A DNA stretch of 64,000 nucleotides from Pantoea sp. BAV 3049 (GTDB taxonomy: Bacteria; Pseudomonadota; Gammaproteobacteria; Enterobacterales; Enterobacteriaceae), in the NCBI RefSeq assembly GCF_009765445.1, contig NZ_WHOY01000031.1:4578696-4642695 (forward strand). Reading direction: 5' to 3'. Below the pieces are notes generated by a model. That model saw only the letters and a list, made by a program, of their open reading frames with translations, was not told the origin of the DNA and made no database searches. How positions within the stretch are numbered: the stretch's first letter is position 1; every line of letters starts with the position of its first letter. A program made the position numbers and the translations under genes. This document shows, piece after piece, positions 7,806 to 15,319 of the stretch.

Positions 7806-7832
7806 GCAAAAAACCTCACCAGGATGGCGAGG
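7806..7832 (-). terminator. Intrinsic terminator, minus strand
   Basis: AAACCTCGCC pairs with GGTGAGGTTT (one G-T pair) around a short loop, followed by TTTTTTGC on the minus strand. It separates the toxin cargo unit from the 99-residue gene and would stop any transcript coming from Q. Confidence 0.75.
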
Positions 7833-7856
7833 TTTCGATGATTATGTGTCGTTTCG

Positions 7857-7883
7857 TTGTGACCACTCATAACACTTTATAAT
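7857..7883 (+). promoter_or_regulatory. Candidate promoter of the toxin/immunity cargo unit
   Basis: A perfect TATAAT at 7878-7883 with TTGTGA at 7857-7862, separated by 15 bases (shorter than the usual 17). It lies about 67 bases before the toxin ATG. The pairing is a sequence match only; the short spacer lowers confidence. Confidence 0.5.
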
Positions 7884-7949
7884 AGTTTTTGCGTAACGCA
7901 GTAGAATTATTTACTATCGAAATGAACTTTTTTTCGGGGTGTAAATGTT

Positions 7950-8774
7950 ATGGATAACGGTATTCAGGTTGCAATGTCTCCTGTTCAGTTGGCTGCTGTG
8001 CTATCGGATAAAACAGTTACTGAGTCAGAAACTATGAGTAACCGCCTCCTGGGTGGGCTTGATCTGCTTATGGGTAGTCTGGAACTTGCAGGCGCAACAG
8101 CTCTCTGTATGGTGCCGGAACCTACTGGATTAACCAAGGCGGCCTGTGTCGTCGTTGGCGCTCACAGCATGGATAGTATTAATGCAGCGGCTAACCGGGT
8201 GCTTACTGGTCAGGATACCCGCACAGCCACTTATCAGGCTGCTGTTGCACTCGCCAAACAATTTGGGGCTGATGACAAAACAGCATGGAATATTGGTCTG
8301 GCCGTGGATGTAGGTGTACCTGCGGCGTTCGGTCTGACTGTTGGCGCTGCCCGTATTGTTTATGTTCGTGCCGGGACGCTCAAAATAGCTGAGCATGAGG
8401 CTGTTCGGTCGGTCAGGGCTGGCGGACATACTATATCCAAGCACGTGGCAATTGCCGATAGCGACTTACTCGCCAGGCTGGCCCGTAGCCCCAACATGCA
8501 GTCAGTATCATCCTATTATTCTATTCAGCATGCAGAGAGAGCGATTAGCTCAGCCCTGAAGGCTAACCGACTCAGGATCATTCACTGGGCAAACTGGGGA
8601 AATAACTCTGGTCCTCTTGAGCTGGTATACCGCAGCGGCACGGCTGTTGGTTATGGATTCAGGAAGGGAAAAACAGCCAAAGAAACCTGTTACGCGGTGC
8701 GCGTGGTGCTGCTTAAGAAAACTTATAACGGGAAGCCTTATTATGTTCTCACGTCTTATCCCTGGATGGGGTAA
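7950..8774 (+). CDS. Polymorphic toxin with C-terminal RNase A-like (CdiA-CT) domain
   Basis: 274 residues. The C-terminal half (about 155-274) matches the bacterial CdiA-CT RNase A domain. It has GGHTISKHV, DLLARLA and a terminal YYVLTSYPW; by family analogy His165, Arg176, Thr268 and Tyr270 are the catalytic set. The N-terminal half (1-150) has several hydrophobic, Gly/Ala-rich segments and probably serves delivery or membrane passage, not catalysis. There is no classical signal peptide, TPS domain or PAAR motif, so the delivery route is unknown. GGGGTG precedes the ATG. The gene runs against the surrounding phage operon and is followed by an overlapping immunity gene, typical of a prophage-borne cargo (moron) toxin. 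Confidence 0.85.
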   Translation: MDNGIQVAMSPVQLAAVLSDKTVTESETMSNRLLGGLDLLMGSLELAGATALCMVPEPTGLTKAACVVVGAHSMDSINAAANRVLTGQDTRTATYQAAVALAKQFGADDKTAWNIGLAVDVGVPAAFGLTVGAARIVYVRAGTLKIAEHEAVRSVRAGGHTISKHVAIADSDLLARLARSPNMQSVSSYYSIQHAERAISSALKANRLRIIHWANWGNNSGPLELVYRSGTAVGYGFRKGKTAKETCYAVRVVLLKKTYNGKPYYVLTSYPWMG

Positions 8775-9069
8775 AAAACCCGAAAAAGAATACCCGGCGT
8801 TAACCGGAATGCTGAGGGTATTTTTAAGTTGTCATCACGACGACTTCGGAACCACAATTGAGGAAATGCTGCAGAGTTATATTGACTCTCAGATGCCTGT
8901 TACTGATGCAATGCATGAAATAAATCTCGTCCTTCAGATTGAAAAAGATGATGAACTGATCGCAGTCATGACAGCAATTGCTGGTGATGAATTCCGCCCC
9001 GAACCCTGGGGCGAAACATGGCGTGGTTTTTTGGAAAGAACAATGAAAACACTCACAAGTGAGAATTAA
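8743..9069 (+). CDS. Immunity protein for the RNase A-like toxin (CdiI-like)
   Basis: 108 residues from the ATG at 8743, which has GGGAAG six bases upstream. The open frame extends further upstream to 8617 but lies inside the toxin. The protein contains YPALTGMLRVFLSCHHDDFG and an acidic C-terminal half, like immunity proteins found with CdiA-CT RNase A toxins. Its first 32 bases overlap the toxin 3' end, which would couple immunity to toxin synthesis. The predicted role is to bind and block the toxin in the cytoplasm of the lysogen. Confidence 0.8.
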   Translation: MFSRLIPGWGKKPEKEYPALTGMLRVFLSCHHDDFGTTIEEMLQSYIDSQMPVTDAMHEINLVLQIEKDDELIAVMTAIAGDEFRPEPWGETWRGFLERTMKTLTSEN

Positions 9070-9072
9070 TCA

Positions 9073-9471
9073 TTACGCCCGCATCTTGCGGGCAGTCACC
9101 TCATCCCAGCTATCCATCTCTAACCGTACATCCAGCATCGCCAGGCAGCCGTCAATGAATCCCTCGGCCATCTGAAACTTTATCCGGATCATACCCTCTG
9201 ACAGCTTCAGCTTTCTGCCCAGCGCCCTCTTGGAGATGTCCTTGATGTAATGATCCACCAGCAGGGCATACTCATCCGGGCGTTTTTGCTTCAGCCTGCC
9301 CACGCAGGTGTCAATAATCATTGCGTCATTGTCAGTGCAACTGACACCGGACGCACTTTCCGGAAGCAGCCCTTTGAATCCGGCCGCGATGGCTGAATAT
9401 CCAACGTCACTTTCGATCCTGTGTTTTGACCAGTTACCCCAGCGTTCCAGCACCATCTGAATATCGCGCAT
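9073..9471 (-). CDS. Antitermination protein Q
   Basis: 132 residues. MRDIQMVLERWGNWS at the N-terminus, SAIAAGFKGLLP, and a C-terminal AEGFIDGCLAMLDVRLEMD match the phage-82/antitermQ family. The central DYEALL-type helix and a helix-turn-helix (ALGRKLKLSEGMIRIKF) fit DNA binding at the late promoter. Q loads on RNA polymerase paused at the late promoter and allows reading through the terminators found between here and holin. It overlaps the upstream gene by one base and converges with the immunity gene. Confidence 0.92.
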   Translation of the reverse strand: MRDIQMVLERWGNWSKHRIESDVGYSAIAAGFKGLLPESASGVSCTDNDAMIIDTCVGRLKQKRPDEYALLVDHYIKDISKRALGRKLKLSEGMIRIKFQMAEGFIDGCLAMLDVRLEMDSWDEVTARKMRA

Positions 9472-9653
9472 TATGCTTTCCCCTTCGATTCGTAACGTGC
9501 CGCAATTATTGCTGTTGATGCAATCATCCTGCTGTAGGCCATGTGCAGCTCCACCAGCCTACCCATCCAGATCCCCACCGGCCCTTTATAGCCGCCGTGG
9601 GCCAGCCGGATGTACTGCTCTATCGTGTGTTCGTCTTCTTGGGTGAGTATCAC
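9471..9653 (-). CDS. Small phage protein before Q, unknown function
   Basis: 60 residues starting MILTQEDEHTIEQYIRLAHG, largely helical, no motif recognised. Its start overlaps the upstream gene by four bases and its stop overlaps the Q start, so it belongs to the same coupled early operon. Function unknown. Confidence 0.65.
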   Translation of the reverse strand: MILTQEDEHTIEQYIRLAHGGYKGPVGIWMGRLVELHMAYSRMIASTAIIAARYESKGKA

Positions 9654-9961
9654 TGAATAGTTTCCCCTTGCTCAGCTGTGCCGAACCAGCCGGGGTGCGC
9701 CCACCGCACTGGAGTTATTTTTTCCCCTTCTCCCCAAAGAGTCAGCGCACGCATTACCATGTAGTGCATGATAATTTTTTCATGTTCACGCCATTCATCT
9801 GCTGTTGTTCCCTCGACAAACGATGCTATTTCATCTGCGATAAGTCCAAAGCATTCCGGATAATCGCTATAACCCAGAGCAATTTCCCGCGCGCATTCCT
9901 GAAGCTCATCAAAACGTGCCTTAGTGAACAGGTAAGACATCTCGCGAATAAGACGATCCAT
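9650..9961 (-). CDS. Small phage protein, unknown function
   Basis: 103 residues, acidic and helical in the N-terminal two thirds, Trp-rich near the end (RWAHPGWFGTAEQGE). It is coupled by overlap to the primase-helicase upstream and to the 60-residue gene downstream. No family was recognised. Confidence 0.65.
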   Translation of the reverse strand: MDRLIREMSYLFTKARFDELQECAREIALGYSDYPECFGLIADEIASFVEGTTADEWREHEKIIMHYMVMRALTLWGEGEKITPVRWAHPGWFGTAEQGETIQ

Positions 9962-11835
9962 TATGCAATCCTCGATACGTTGTTCATTTCCCAGTCCATA
10001 TCAACTTCGCTTTGGGGCTTTCCGGCCAGATAATTGATGGCGGGCTTGTTCATTTCCAGAAACTGGTGGGAGCGAGGGTCAAAGGTGGCCCCAATATCAC
10101 CGATCCAACCTTCCCCTTCGCGCTGCTTCAGCAGACGGATCAGCGATGGCATCATATCCAGGGCTTTTTTGTCGCTGTCATCGAGAGCCTGTGGCCCCTG
10201 CTTATCCAGTTTGCGCTGAGCCAGTTCGCGGGCCACATTGCGCCAGACCGACATCACGTTGTCTGGCATATCGGTTAGTGCGCCGGTGCCTTTCACGTCC
10301 ATCTTTCCGGTCGGTACGCGCTCATCGGTTTTACGGCTGTGAGTGACCAGGATGATGTGGCAGTTATGCTCGTTCTTGAAGTCACACAGGCTGTCGATAA
10401 ACGCCTTCTGGCCGGAAGCGTCTTCTTCGTCAAAGCCGCACTTTGCCAGGTTATCGATAACGAACAGGTCAATGCCGTAGCGGCGGCGGGCATACGCGAA
10501 TATTTCCAGCAGGCGATCAGCTTTGGCTGTGCCTGTCAGCTTGAACACCCACAGTCGGTCTGAAAACCACTCGTTGGTTTGCTGGATCTCCGAGCGCTGC
10601 GGGGTGGCCGTGCAGATGGTCTGGCGAGTCAGTCGGGCCAGCATCTTACCTGGCTTAAGTTCCAGAGAAGCCATGCATACCCGCGCACCCTGTGACATCG
10701 CTTCGATGGCGATGTGCCCAACCAGCTCGGTTTTACCGTGACCGTTCACCCCATTAACCAGCGTCAGCTCGGAAGAGCGGAATTTGAAGTTGTAGTTCAG
10801 TGACGGCCAGGGTGTGGTAAACAGCCCAAGATCCCGGCGCTCGAAAGCATCAAACGTTTCCTGGAGGAGATCGCCAGCGGAACACAGCTCATCCGGGTCA
10901 AAATGTTTCGCCCGCTCCAGATACTGGAAAACGTCATCACCGCTCATTCCCTGCTGGAGGCATTCATTGATGTCTTTGTGCGGCAGCTCCACCAGCCTGC
11001 AGCGGTGTTCACCCAGACGGCGGGCAATCTCTTTAGCTGCCTCACGCCCTACATCGTCATTGTCCAGACTCAGCCAGATTTCTTCGAAACGGTCCAGATT
11101 GTGGTATTCGTATTCAATCCACTGCTGCTTGGCTCCCTTCCCGCCGCCGAACGGCACTGAAAGCGCAGGTAAGCCAATCTGTGCGTAAGACAGACAGTCA
11201 ATTTCACCTTCGCAGAGGATTAACGACCGGGTGGTTTTGTCCAGGGCCTGCCAGCCAAACAGGCACGGCTCACAGCCCGCTTCGGCCATGATGATTTTTT
11301 TTCCGTTCGGGCGCTCGGTGCTGATCCGCTTAACCTGCAGCAGTTCACCGTTGCGGATGTACGGAAACGCCAGTGCCGGAAGCTCACGGTTTTCTTCGGC
11401 ATACCAGACCACAGCATCGCTGATTTTGAACTTATCCACGGTGGCCCGACCGATGCGGCGTGACTCCAGGTAGGAGTAACAGCTGTCAGCTTTCTTCACG
11501 CCCTTCTTTGTCGGCTTCGAAAAGCTCTGTTTTTTATTCTGGAAGTGCTGATCGTCATCCTTCAGACCCAGAAACTCCTTAGCCTCGCGCATGGCGTCGT
11601 GCAGCGGACAGTTCCGGACCAGTACCCACAGATCCAGCAGGTCGCCGCTGTCTCCGCTGGCGAAATCAGCCCAGGTTTTCTTCCCGGCCAGATTCACCTT
11701 CAGGCTTTTCCCGGCTTCGCCGTCCACGCTGCCCACGCACCACTCGTTGGCCTCTTTGTGCCCATTGGGAAGCAGGTAACGCGCTACGCGGTCAGCCTGA
11801 TCCCAAAGTTTTACCGAAAGCTCAGCAGGACTCAT
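9961..11835 (-). CDS. Phage primase-helicase (Toprim plus DnaB-like)
   Basis: 624 residues. The N-terminal region (1-110) is primase-like but lacks a visible zinc ribbon. The Toprim domain is at about 203-290, with ILCEGEIDC (Glu209-Glu211) and LSLDNDDVG (Asp258/Asp260). The DnaB/RecA-type helicase is at about 320-600, with Walker A GVNGHGKT at 362-369 and Walker B LFVIDNL around Asp461. This is the T7 gp4/Twinkle type of bifunctional protein that both primes and unwinds at the fork, replacing lambda P plus host DnaB/DnaG. The start follows a tiny coupled gene (TAATG overlap). Confidence 0.93.
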   Translation of the reverse strand: MSPAELSVKLWDQADRVARYLLPNGHKEANEWCVGSVDGEAGKSLKVNLAGKKTWADFASGDSGDLLDLWVLVRNCPLHDAMREAKEFLGLKDDDQHFQNKKQSFSKPTKKGVKKADSCYSYLESRRIGRATVDKFKISDAVVWYAEENRELPALAFPYIRNGELLQVKRISTERPNGKKIIMAEAGCEPCLFGWQALDKTTRSLILCEGEIDCLSYAQIGLPALSVPFGGGKGAKQQWIEYEYHNLDRFEEIWLSLDNDDVGREAAKEIARRLGEHRCRLVELPHKDINECLQQGMSGDDVFQYLERAKHFDPDELCSAGDLLQETFDAFERRDLGLFTTPWPSLNYNFKFRSSELTLVNGVNGHGKTELVGHIAIEAMSQGARVCMASLELKPGKMLARLTRQTICTATPQRSEIQQTNEWFSDRLWVFKLTGTAKADRLLEIFAYARRRYGIDLFVIDNLAKCGFDEEDASGQKAFIDSLCDFKNEHNCHIILVTHSRKTDERVPTGKMDVKGTGALTDMPDNVMSVWRNVARELAQRKLDKQGPQALDDSDKKALDMMPSLIRLLKQREGEGWIGDIGATFDPRSHQFLEMNKPAINYLAGKPQSEVDMDWEMNNVSRIA

Positions 11836-11942
11836 TACGCACTCCGAAGTTCAAATTTAACAAAACACCTGGTACAAAATTTCTGGCTGAAGAGTCCGTG
11901 GTTGTAACCCGCCACCAACACCCGCTTGATAAGACTTCGCAT
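11835..11942 (-). CDS. 35-residue phage peptide between initiator and helicase
   Basis: An open frame from ATG at 11942 to TAA at 11835 encodes MRSLIKRVLVAGYNHGLFSQ and continues with two Cys residues (KFCTRCF). The ATG follows the initiator stop as TGAGATG and its own stop overlaps the helicase ATG as TAATG. That tight fit on both sides is the main evidence that it is real. It is basic, with a CxxC. Function unknown. Confidence 0.6.
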   Translation of the reverse strand: MRSLIKRVLVAGYNHGLFSQKFCTRCFVKFELRSA

Positions 11943-11943
11943 C

Positions 11944-12891
11944 TCACCACCGCCCTCCTCCGCCTACCGCCTCTCGCATGGCGTCGATGTTCACGAACAC
12001 CTCACCGCTCGATTCATCACGGCACATCGCCTGTCTTGCCGCACCATCACCCTGGACGCCAGTTTCCCGGCTACCCGGTTTCTCATCGTTCCAGCGTTCA
12101 CCATTCAGGTACGAGGTTGGGAGTAGCCTGTCGATACCCATCTGCTGACCAGTGATCCGCAGTTGAATGTCGTCTGCCAGCATCGTTGCAAACTCTGCTG
12201 GCGTTCCCTGCGAGGTCTTTTTCCAGGTCTGGTATTTACTGCGGAATGCTGACTGGGATTTAACCTTGGCGTCTTTGCGCAGCCCTGCACACCAGAAAAT
12301 CCCCTCGAACGCTTCCGCTACCGGATCTGGTTTTCCAGCATCCCCTGAACCCGAACAATTTTCGTGTTCGTCCTGTGCAGGAGGGTTGTCAGAATCAGGA
12401 GTATTTTCGCCATCGGTCCGATCCGAATCGGACATAGTGTTTTTTTCTTTTACTTCTTCTTCTAATTCTACTTCTACTTCTGGTAACGCTTTTTGAAACG
12501 CTGATGTAACGCTCTTAGCGTTACTGTTATTACTTTTTTCGCGGTGCTCGGTAACGCGGCGATTGGTAAGTAACCGTTTTTTAGAAGATTTTCCGTTATG
12601 CCTCTCAAAGTTCGGAAATATCAGGACCGAACCCTCGAACCTTAACCAACCTACCTGAAGCAATGCATCAGCAAAGCCAGGCATAAAACCGATACGATCT
12701 ATAGCGCTTTTTGTAACGCTCGCAGCGTTACTATTTGCGTTACCGTCGATAGTTTGTTGGTCAGCCCAGGCCCAAACGCGAATTAACTTGCCCAAAACAG
12801 CATCCGGATCGATAGCCAGAATCTCAGCCAGTTGGTATATTTCCGGCTTATCAGGCGTAACAACTTCTATTTTGATCCACTCATAAGCCAT
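11944..12891 (-). CDS. Phage replication initiator (O/DnaT-like)
   Basis: 315 residues. The N-terminal domain (about 1-115) begins AYEWIKIEVVTPDKPEIYQL and looks like the winged-helix DNA-binding region of phage replication proteins. Residues 120-195 form an acidic, Ser/Glu-rich linker (VELEEEVKEKN). The C-terminal domain (about 200-270; AFRSKYQTWKK, LPTSYLNGERW) resembles the helicase-loading part of O/DnaT-like proteins. The coding region itself carries GTAACGCT inverted repeats that probably form the replication origin, as in lambda O. It overlaps no neighbour; the upstream stop is seven bases away. Confidence 0.8.
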   Translation of the reverse strand: MAYEWIKIEVVTPDKPEIYQLAEILAIDPDAVLGKLIRVWAWADQQTIDGNANSNAASVTKSAIDRIGFMPGFADALLQVGWLRFEGSVLIFPNFERHNGKSSKKRLLTNRRVTEHREKSNNSNAKSVTSAFQKALPEVEVELEEEVKEKNTMSDSDRTDGENTPDSDNPPAQDEHENCSGSGDAGKPDPVAEAFEGIFWCAGLRKDAKVKSQSAFRSKYQTWKKTSQGTPAEFATMLADDIQLRITGQQMGIDRLLPTSYLNGERWNDEKPGSRETGVQGDGAARQAMCRDESSGEVFVNIDAMREAVGGGGRW

Positions 12892-12954
12892 TTAGCGTTA
12901 CTCCGAATCGCTTTTTGTAACGCTCGCAGCGTTACTATTTGCGTTACCGTCGAT
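12483..12954. repeat. Iteron array and 46-bp direct repeat, candidate phage origin
   Basis: The palindrome GTAACGCT-N3-AGCGTTAC occurs three times: 12506-12524, 12713-12731 and 12917-12935. Single GTAACGC/GCGTTAC half-sites occur at 12483, 12551, 12737, 12895 and 12941. A perfect 46-bp direct repeat lies at 12705-12750 and 12909-12954, 204 bases apart. It includes one palindrome and one half-site each time, and encodes the same peptide (IDGNANSNAASVTKS) in the end of one protein and the inside of the next. Clustered iterons within a phage initiator gene are the usual form of a lambdoid origin. Confidence 0.75.
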
Positions 12955-13158
12955 GTGCATTTTTTGCGAGTTATTAAAAATACTCATGCCATCAGCATGC
13001 AAAAGCAGCCCTTTGACCTGATCAATAACTTCAAAAAACGATTTGCTGTTACATCCATCCATTGAATTCGATTCAGACCACAATAAAAGCGCGGCACGTT
13101 CTGAGTCATTCTCTGCCTCAATAACAAGCGAAGCGTATTTATCGAAATAAGCCTTCAT
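12898..13158 (-). CDS. Small phage protein with repeat-encoded C-terminus
   Basis: 86 residues. The body (MKAYFDKYASLVIEAENDSE onward) shows no known motif. The last 18 residues, IDGNANSNAASVTKSDSE, are encoded by one copy of the 46-bp repeat that also appears inside the initiator gene. The C-terminus may therefore be dictated by origin DNA and not by protein function. It overlaps the DUF4222 gene by four bases. Confidence 0.6.
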   Translation of the reverse strand: MKAYFDKYASLVIEAENDSERAALLLWSESNSMDGCNSKSFFEVIDQVKGLLLHADGMSIFNNSQKMHIDGNANSNAASVTKSDSE

Positions 13159-13337
13159 ACCTCAACCCTCTTAAAAAACTGTTGGAACTTCCAGACCGGC
13201 TGCATGCACTCATGCGGATAATTTGGGCGCATGAAAATTACCTGGTCACGCTCCCGATCCCACCCGGTTACATGCACTGGGATACCCCGTGGATCACGGT
13301 AGTTACGGTCCAGTGTTTTGATGGTGTGCTCACTCAC
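13155..13337 (-). CDS. DUF4222-type phage protein
   Basis: 60 residues from a GTG at 13337, supported by AAGGGGAG seven bases upstream; an upstream in-frame extension to 13493 lies inside the Lar-like gene and lacks support. The core LDRNYRDPRGIPVHVTGWD and RPNYPHECMQPVWKFQQFF match the small DUF4222 proteins of lambdoid early operons. The function of that family is not known. It overlaps the Lar-like stop by eight bases. Confidence 0.75.
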   Translation of the reverse strand: MSEHTIKTLDRNYRDPRGIPVHVTGWDRERDQVIFMRPNYPHECMQPVWKFQQFFKRVEV

Positions 13338-13563
13338 AGCAGACTCCCCTTGGCTCACGGCGTTGGTTCCAGTCCTGGATGGCCCTCTCCTTGACGTCAG
13401 GAAACTGATTTGCATTGCAGTTGGGGCAAGCAACGTAGTACGCATCACCATTTCCACAAAAGTCCGACACGCGGATAAGAAAAACCTCAACAATTCCGCA
13501 GAACGGGCAAGGCTTAAGCGGAAATTCGCTATACATGATTGTCATTTGTGAGGGGTTATTCAT
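13330..13563 (-). CDS. Lar-like restriction alleviation/zinc protein
   Basis: About 77 residues from the ATG at 13563; another ATG at 13545 is possible. LKPCPFCG and a second ACPNC form a zinc ribbon, and the tail AIQDWNQRRE matches the Lar family (Rac prophage Lar modulates EcoKI restriction). The function in restriction alleviation is by family only. It overlaps the ORF6N gene stop by eight bases. Confidence 0.75.
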   Translation of the reverse strand: MNNPSQMTIMYSEFPLKPCPFCGIVEVFLIRVSDFCGNGDAYYVACPNCNANQFPDVKERAIQDWNQRREPRGVCCE

Positions 13564-14191
13564 CTGACGGCTCCCACTCGTACTTGTCGAAGCCAATCTG
13601 ACCCATCGCGTCCACCAGCTTTTCAGCCGGACGAATGGTTTTGAGTTCCTTCTTGCGAAGATTCATACCCTTGCTGCCCTGCGAGCCATGAAATTGTTTT
13701 GAATCCCGGTCGGCCAATGTGACAATGTTTCGGGCATCGGAGATCGGCATAGCAGCCAGTTCTTCGAGAGAAGGCAAATCGACGTGGTGAAATGTGACCG
13801 CTTCCGGACGGCGAAAATATGCCCGTACAAGTTCACGCTGAACCTGCCATGACAGATCATCCCTGAATGACTTAACGACCACCAGATAGCCAGATTCGAA
13901 GAACAGAGTTACGTCTTCGGTGATTTTATCTGGTGAATTTTTGCGCGTACGTTTAACTGACGCGCACTCGTAATAGGCAGAATGCATACCACTGGTGAGC
14001 CCGCGATATTCATCAGGGGTAACCTTAACGAAGTCCTCGCCTGCAATAAAATGGCGAAAGTTACGGTGAAATGCGTTTCTCGCAGTTCCTTCTGGCCGCT
14101 CATGCGCTTCATCAATCATCGGGAGGGTCACAACGCGCTGCCCCTGGTACTCCAGCGCAGGAAGCTGTGCCTGCTGGATAGCAATATTCAT
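13556..14191 (-). CDS. ORF6N-domain phage regulator/antirepressor
   Basis: 211 residues from the ATG at 14191, which overlaps the cro stop as ATGA; the open frame extends to 14272 within cro. Residues about 8-100 match the ORF6N domain: YQGQRVVTLPMIDEAHERPE, AFHRNFRHFIAGEDF, and LFFESGYLVVVKSFRDD. ORF6N domains occur in antirepressors and DNA-binding regulators of phages. The C-terminal part (SDARNIVTLADRDSKQF) may be a partner-binding region. As the second gene after cro it is well placed to influence CI or early transcription. Confidence 0.8.
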   Translation of the reverse strand: MNIAIQQAQLPALEYQGQRVVTLPMIDEAHERPEGTARNAFHRNFRHFIAGEDFVKVTPDEYRGLTSGMHSAYYECASVKRTRKNSPDKITEDVTLFFESGYLVVVKSFRDDLSWQVQRELVRAYFRRPEAVTFHHVDLPSLEELAAMPISDARNIVTLADRDSKQFHGSQGSKGMNLRKKELKTIRPAEKLVDAMGQIGFDKYEWEPSDE

Positions 14192-14454
14192 CACTGAGCC
14201 TCCTGTGCGGGGGCTGGGTGGGTTGCTCGAACGATATCTGGCAGGTTTAATTTCAATTTTTTTCTTACGCATTTAGCTGCGGGGAAAGCCTTGGTTTCAG
14301 TAGCCTCTACAACGCCCTCATCAGTAATACGTACAGAAATATTCCTACCTGCAGCTAACGCTTTACTGATTGCCATTTGGGTAGTACCCAGTGCCTCACC
14401 AGCTTGAGCCTGACCATAACGGTCAGTGAATTCTCGCAATGTCATGTTATCCAT
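14191..14454 (-). CDS. Cro-like repressor
   Basis: About 87 residues from the ATG at 14454; the longer frame to 14550 would run into the cI start. MTLREFTDRYGQAQAGEALG, then TTQMAISKALAAGR, is the helix-turn-helix of lambda-type Cro. It is followed by ISVRITDEGVVEATETKAFP, matching the Cro beta-strand and tail. Divergent from cI across a 95-base AT-rich operator region. Cro represses the CI promoter and sets the lytic state. Confidence 0.87.
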   Translation of the reverse strand: MDNMTLREFTDRYGQAQAGEALGTTQMAISKALAAGRNISVRITDEGVVEATETKAFPAAKCVRKKLKLNLPDIVRATHPAPAQEAQ

Positions 14455-14470
14455 GTAAAAATCCCAGTAG

Positions 14471-14513
14471 ACATTAATAGTAAAAGTAATAATATAAATA
14501 ATACTATTAGTAG
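14471..14513. promoter_or_regulatory. Immunity operator/promoter region between cro and cI
   Basis: The 95-base cro-cI gap is AT-rich. TAATAGTA at 14475-14482 and its inverted copy TACTATTA at 14502-14509 flank a central AGTAATAATATAAATAATACT-like segment, giving two or three operator half-sites. These are probable CI/Cro sites controlling both divergent promoters. Exact operator boundaries cannot be set by eye. Confidence 0.6.
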
Positions 14514-14549
14514 GAGACTTTTTCAAACTAAAGGTATTAAAATTTAACA

Positions 14550-15254
14550 ATGGAAAACAAAAAGGTCCTGACGACAGAACAGCATGAAGACGCTAAGCGG
14601 CTGAAAGCTCTGTATGAGTCGAAGAAAAAACAACTGGGAATTACTCAGTATGGAATCGCGGAAGCACTAGAGATTTCTCAGGGCGCGGTAGGGCATTATC
14701 TCAACGGGCGTATCCCTCTAAATCTAAATGTGGCAGCCAAGTTTGCAGAAATGTTGCAGATATCGATTAACGATTTCAGCCCCCGACTTGCCCGAGATGC
14801 AAGCAAGCTGGGATTGCTATCCAATGTAGTTTTTGATTCTCGCTACAAATCATCACCATCTTATCCGCTCATTAGCTGGGTAAATGCTGGAGCGTGGGAG
14901 GAGGCATACGAACCCTATACTCTGGAAGGCATTGATGAATGGTATGAATCTGATGCTCACATTGAAGGTGCTGGCTTTTGGTTAAAAGTTGAAGGTGACT
15001 CAATGACCGCTCCGGCAGGAATAAGCATCCCCGAAGGAACGATGGTATTGATAGACACAGGTAGAGAACCCAAAAACGGAAACCTGGTGATAGCCAAGCA
15101 AGATGATGCGAATGAAGCCACGTTTAAAAAGCTTATAATTGATGGTGCACATAAGTATCTGAAAGGGCTAAATCCTGCATGGCCAATGATCCCGATTGGC
15201 AGCAACTGCAGAATTATAGGTGTCGCCGTCGAAACCAAAATGAGACTTCTTTAA
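14550..15254 (+). CDS. CI-type repressor, S24 self-cleaving
   Basis: 234 residues. Helix-turn-helix at about 31-52 (ITQYGIAEALEISQGAVGHY), a linker, an Ala-Gly cleavage site at 113-114 (VNAGAW), and an S24 peptidase domain with Ser151 in VEGDSM and Lys193 in EATFKKL. It maintains lysogeny by blocking early promoters and should be inactivated through RecA-stimulated self-cleavage during the SOS response. All catalytic elements are intact. It is followed by a C-tract and a hairpin. Confidence 0.95.
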   Translation: MENKKVLTTEQHEDAKRLKALYESKKKQLGITQYGIAEALEISQGAVGHYLNGRIPLNLNVAAKFAEMLQISINDFSPRLARDASKLGLLSNVVFDSRYKSSPSYPLISWVNAGAWEEAYEPYTLEGIDEWYESDAHIEGAGFWLKVEGDSMTAPAGISIPEGTMVLIDTGREPKNGNLVIAKQDDANEATFKKLIIDGAHKYLKGLNPAWPMIPIGSNCRIIGVAVETKMRLL

Positions 15255-15270
15255 CCCCCCCCCCTCCAGA

Positions 15271-15290
15271 GGCGCTACATAGCGCCTTCA
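15271..15290 (+). terminator. Hairpin after cI, possible weak terminator
   Basis: GGCGCT pairs with AGCGCC around ACAT, followed by only TTC and then As, so termination would be weak. A run of ten Cs (15255-15264) lies between the cI stop and the stem. Confidence 0.5.
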
Positions 15291-15319
15291 AAAATTAAAT
15301 AACCTTAAATATCAATAAC

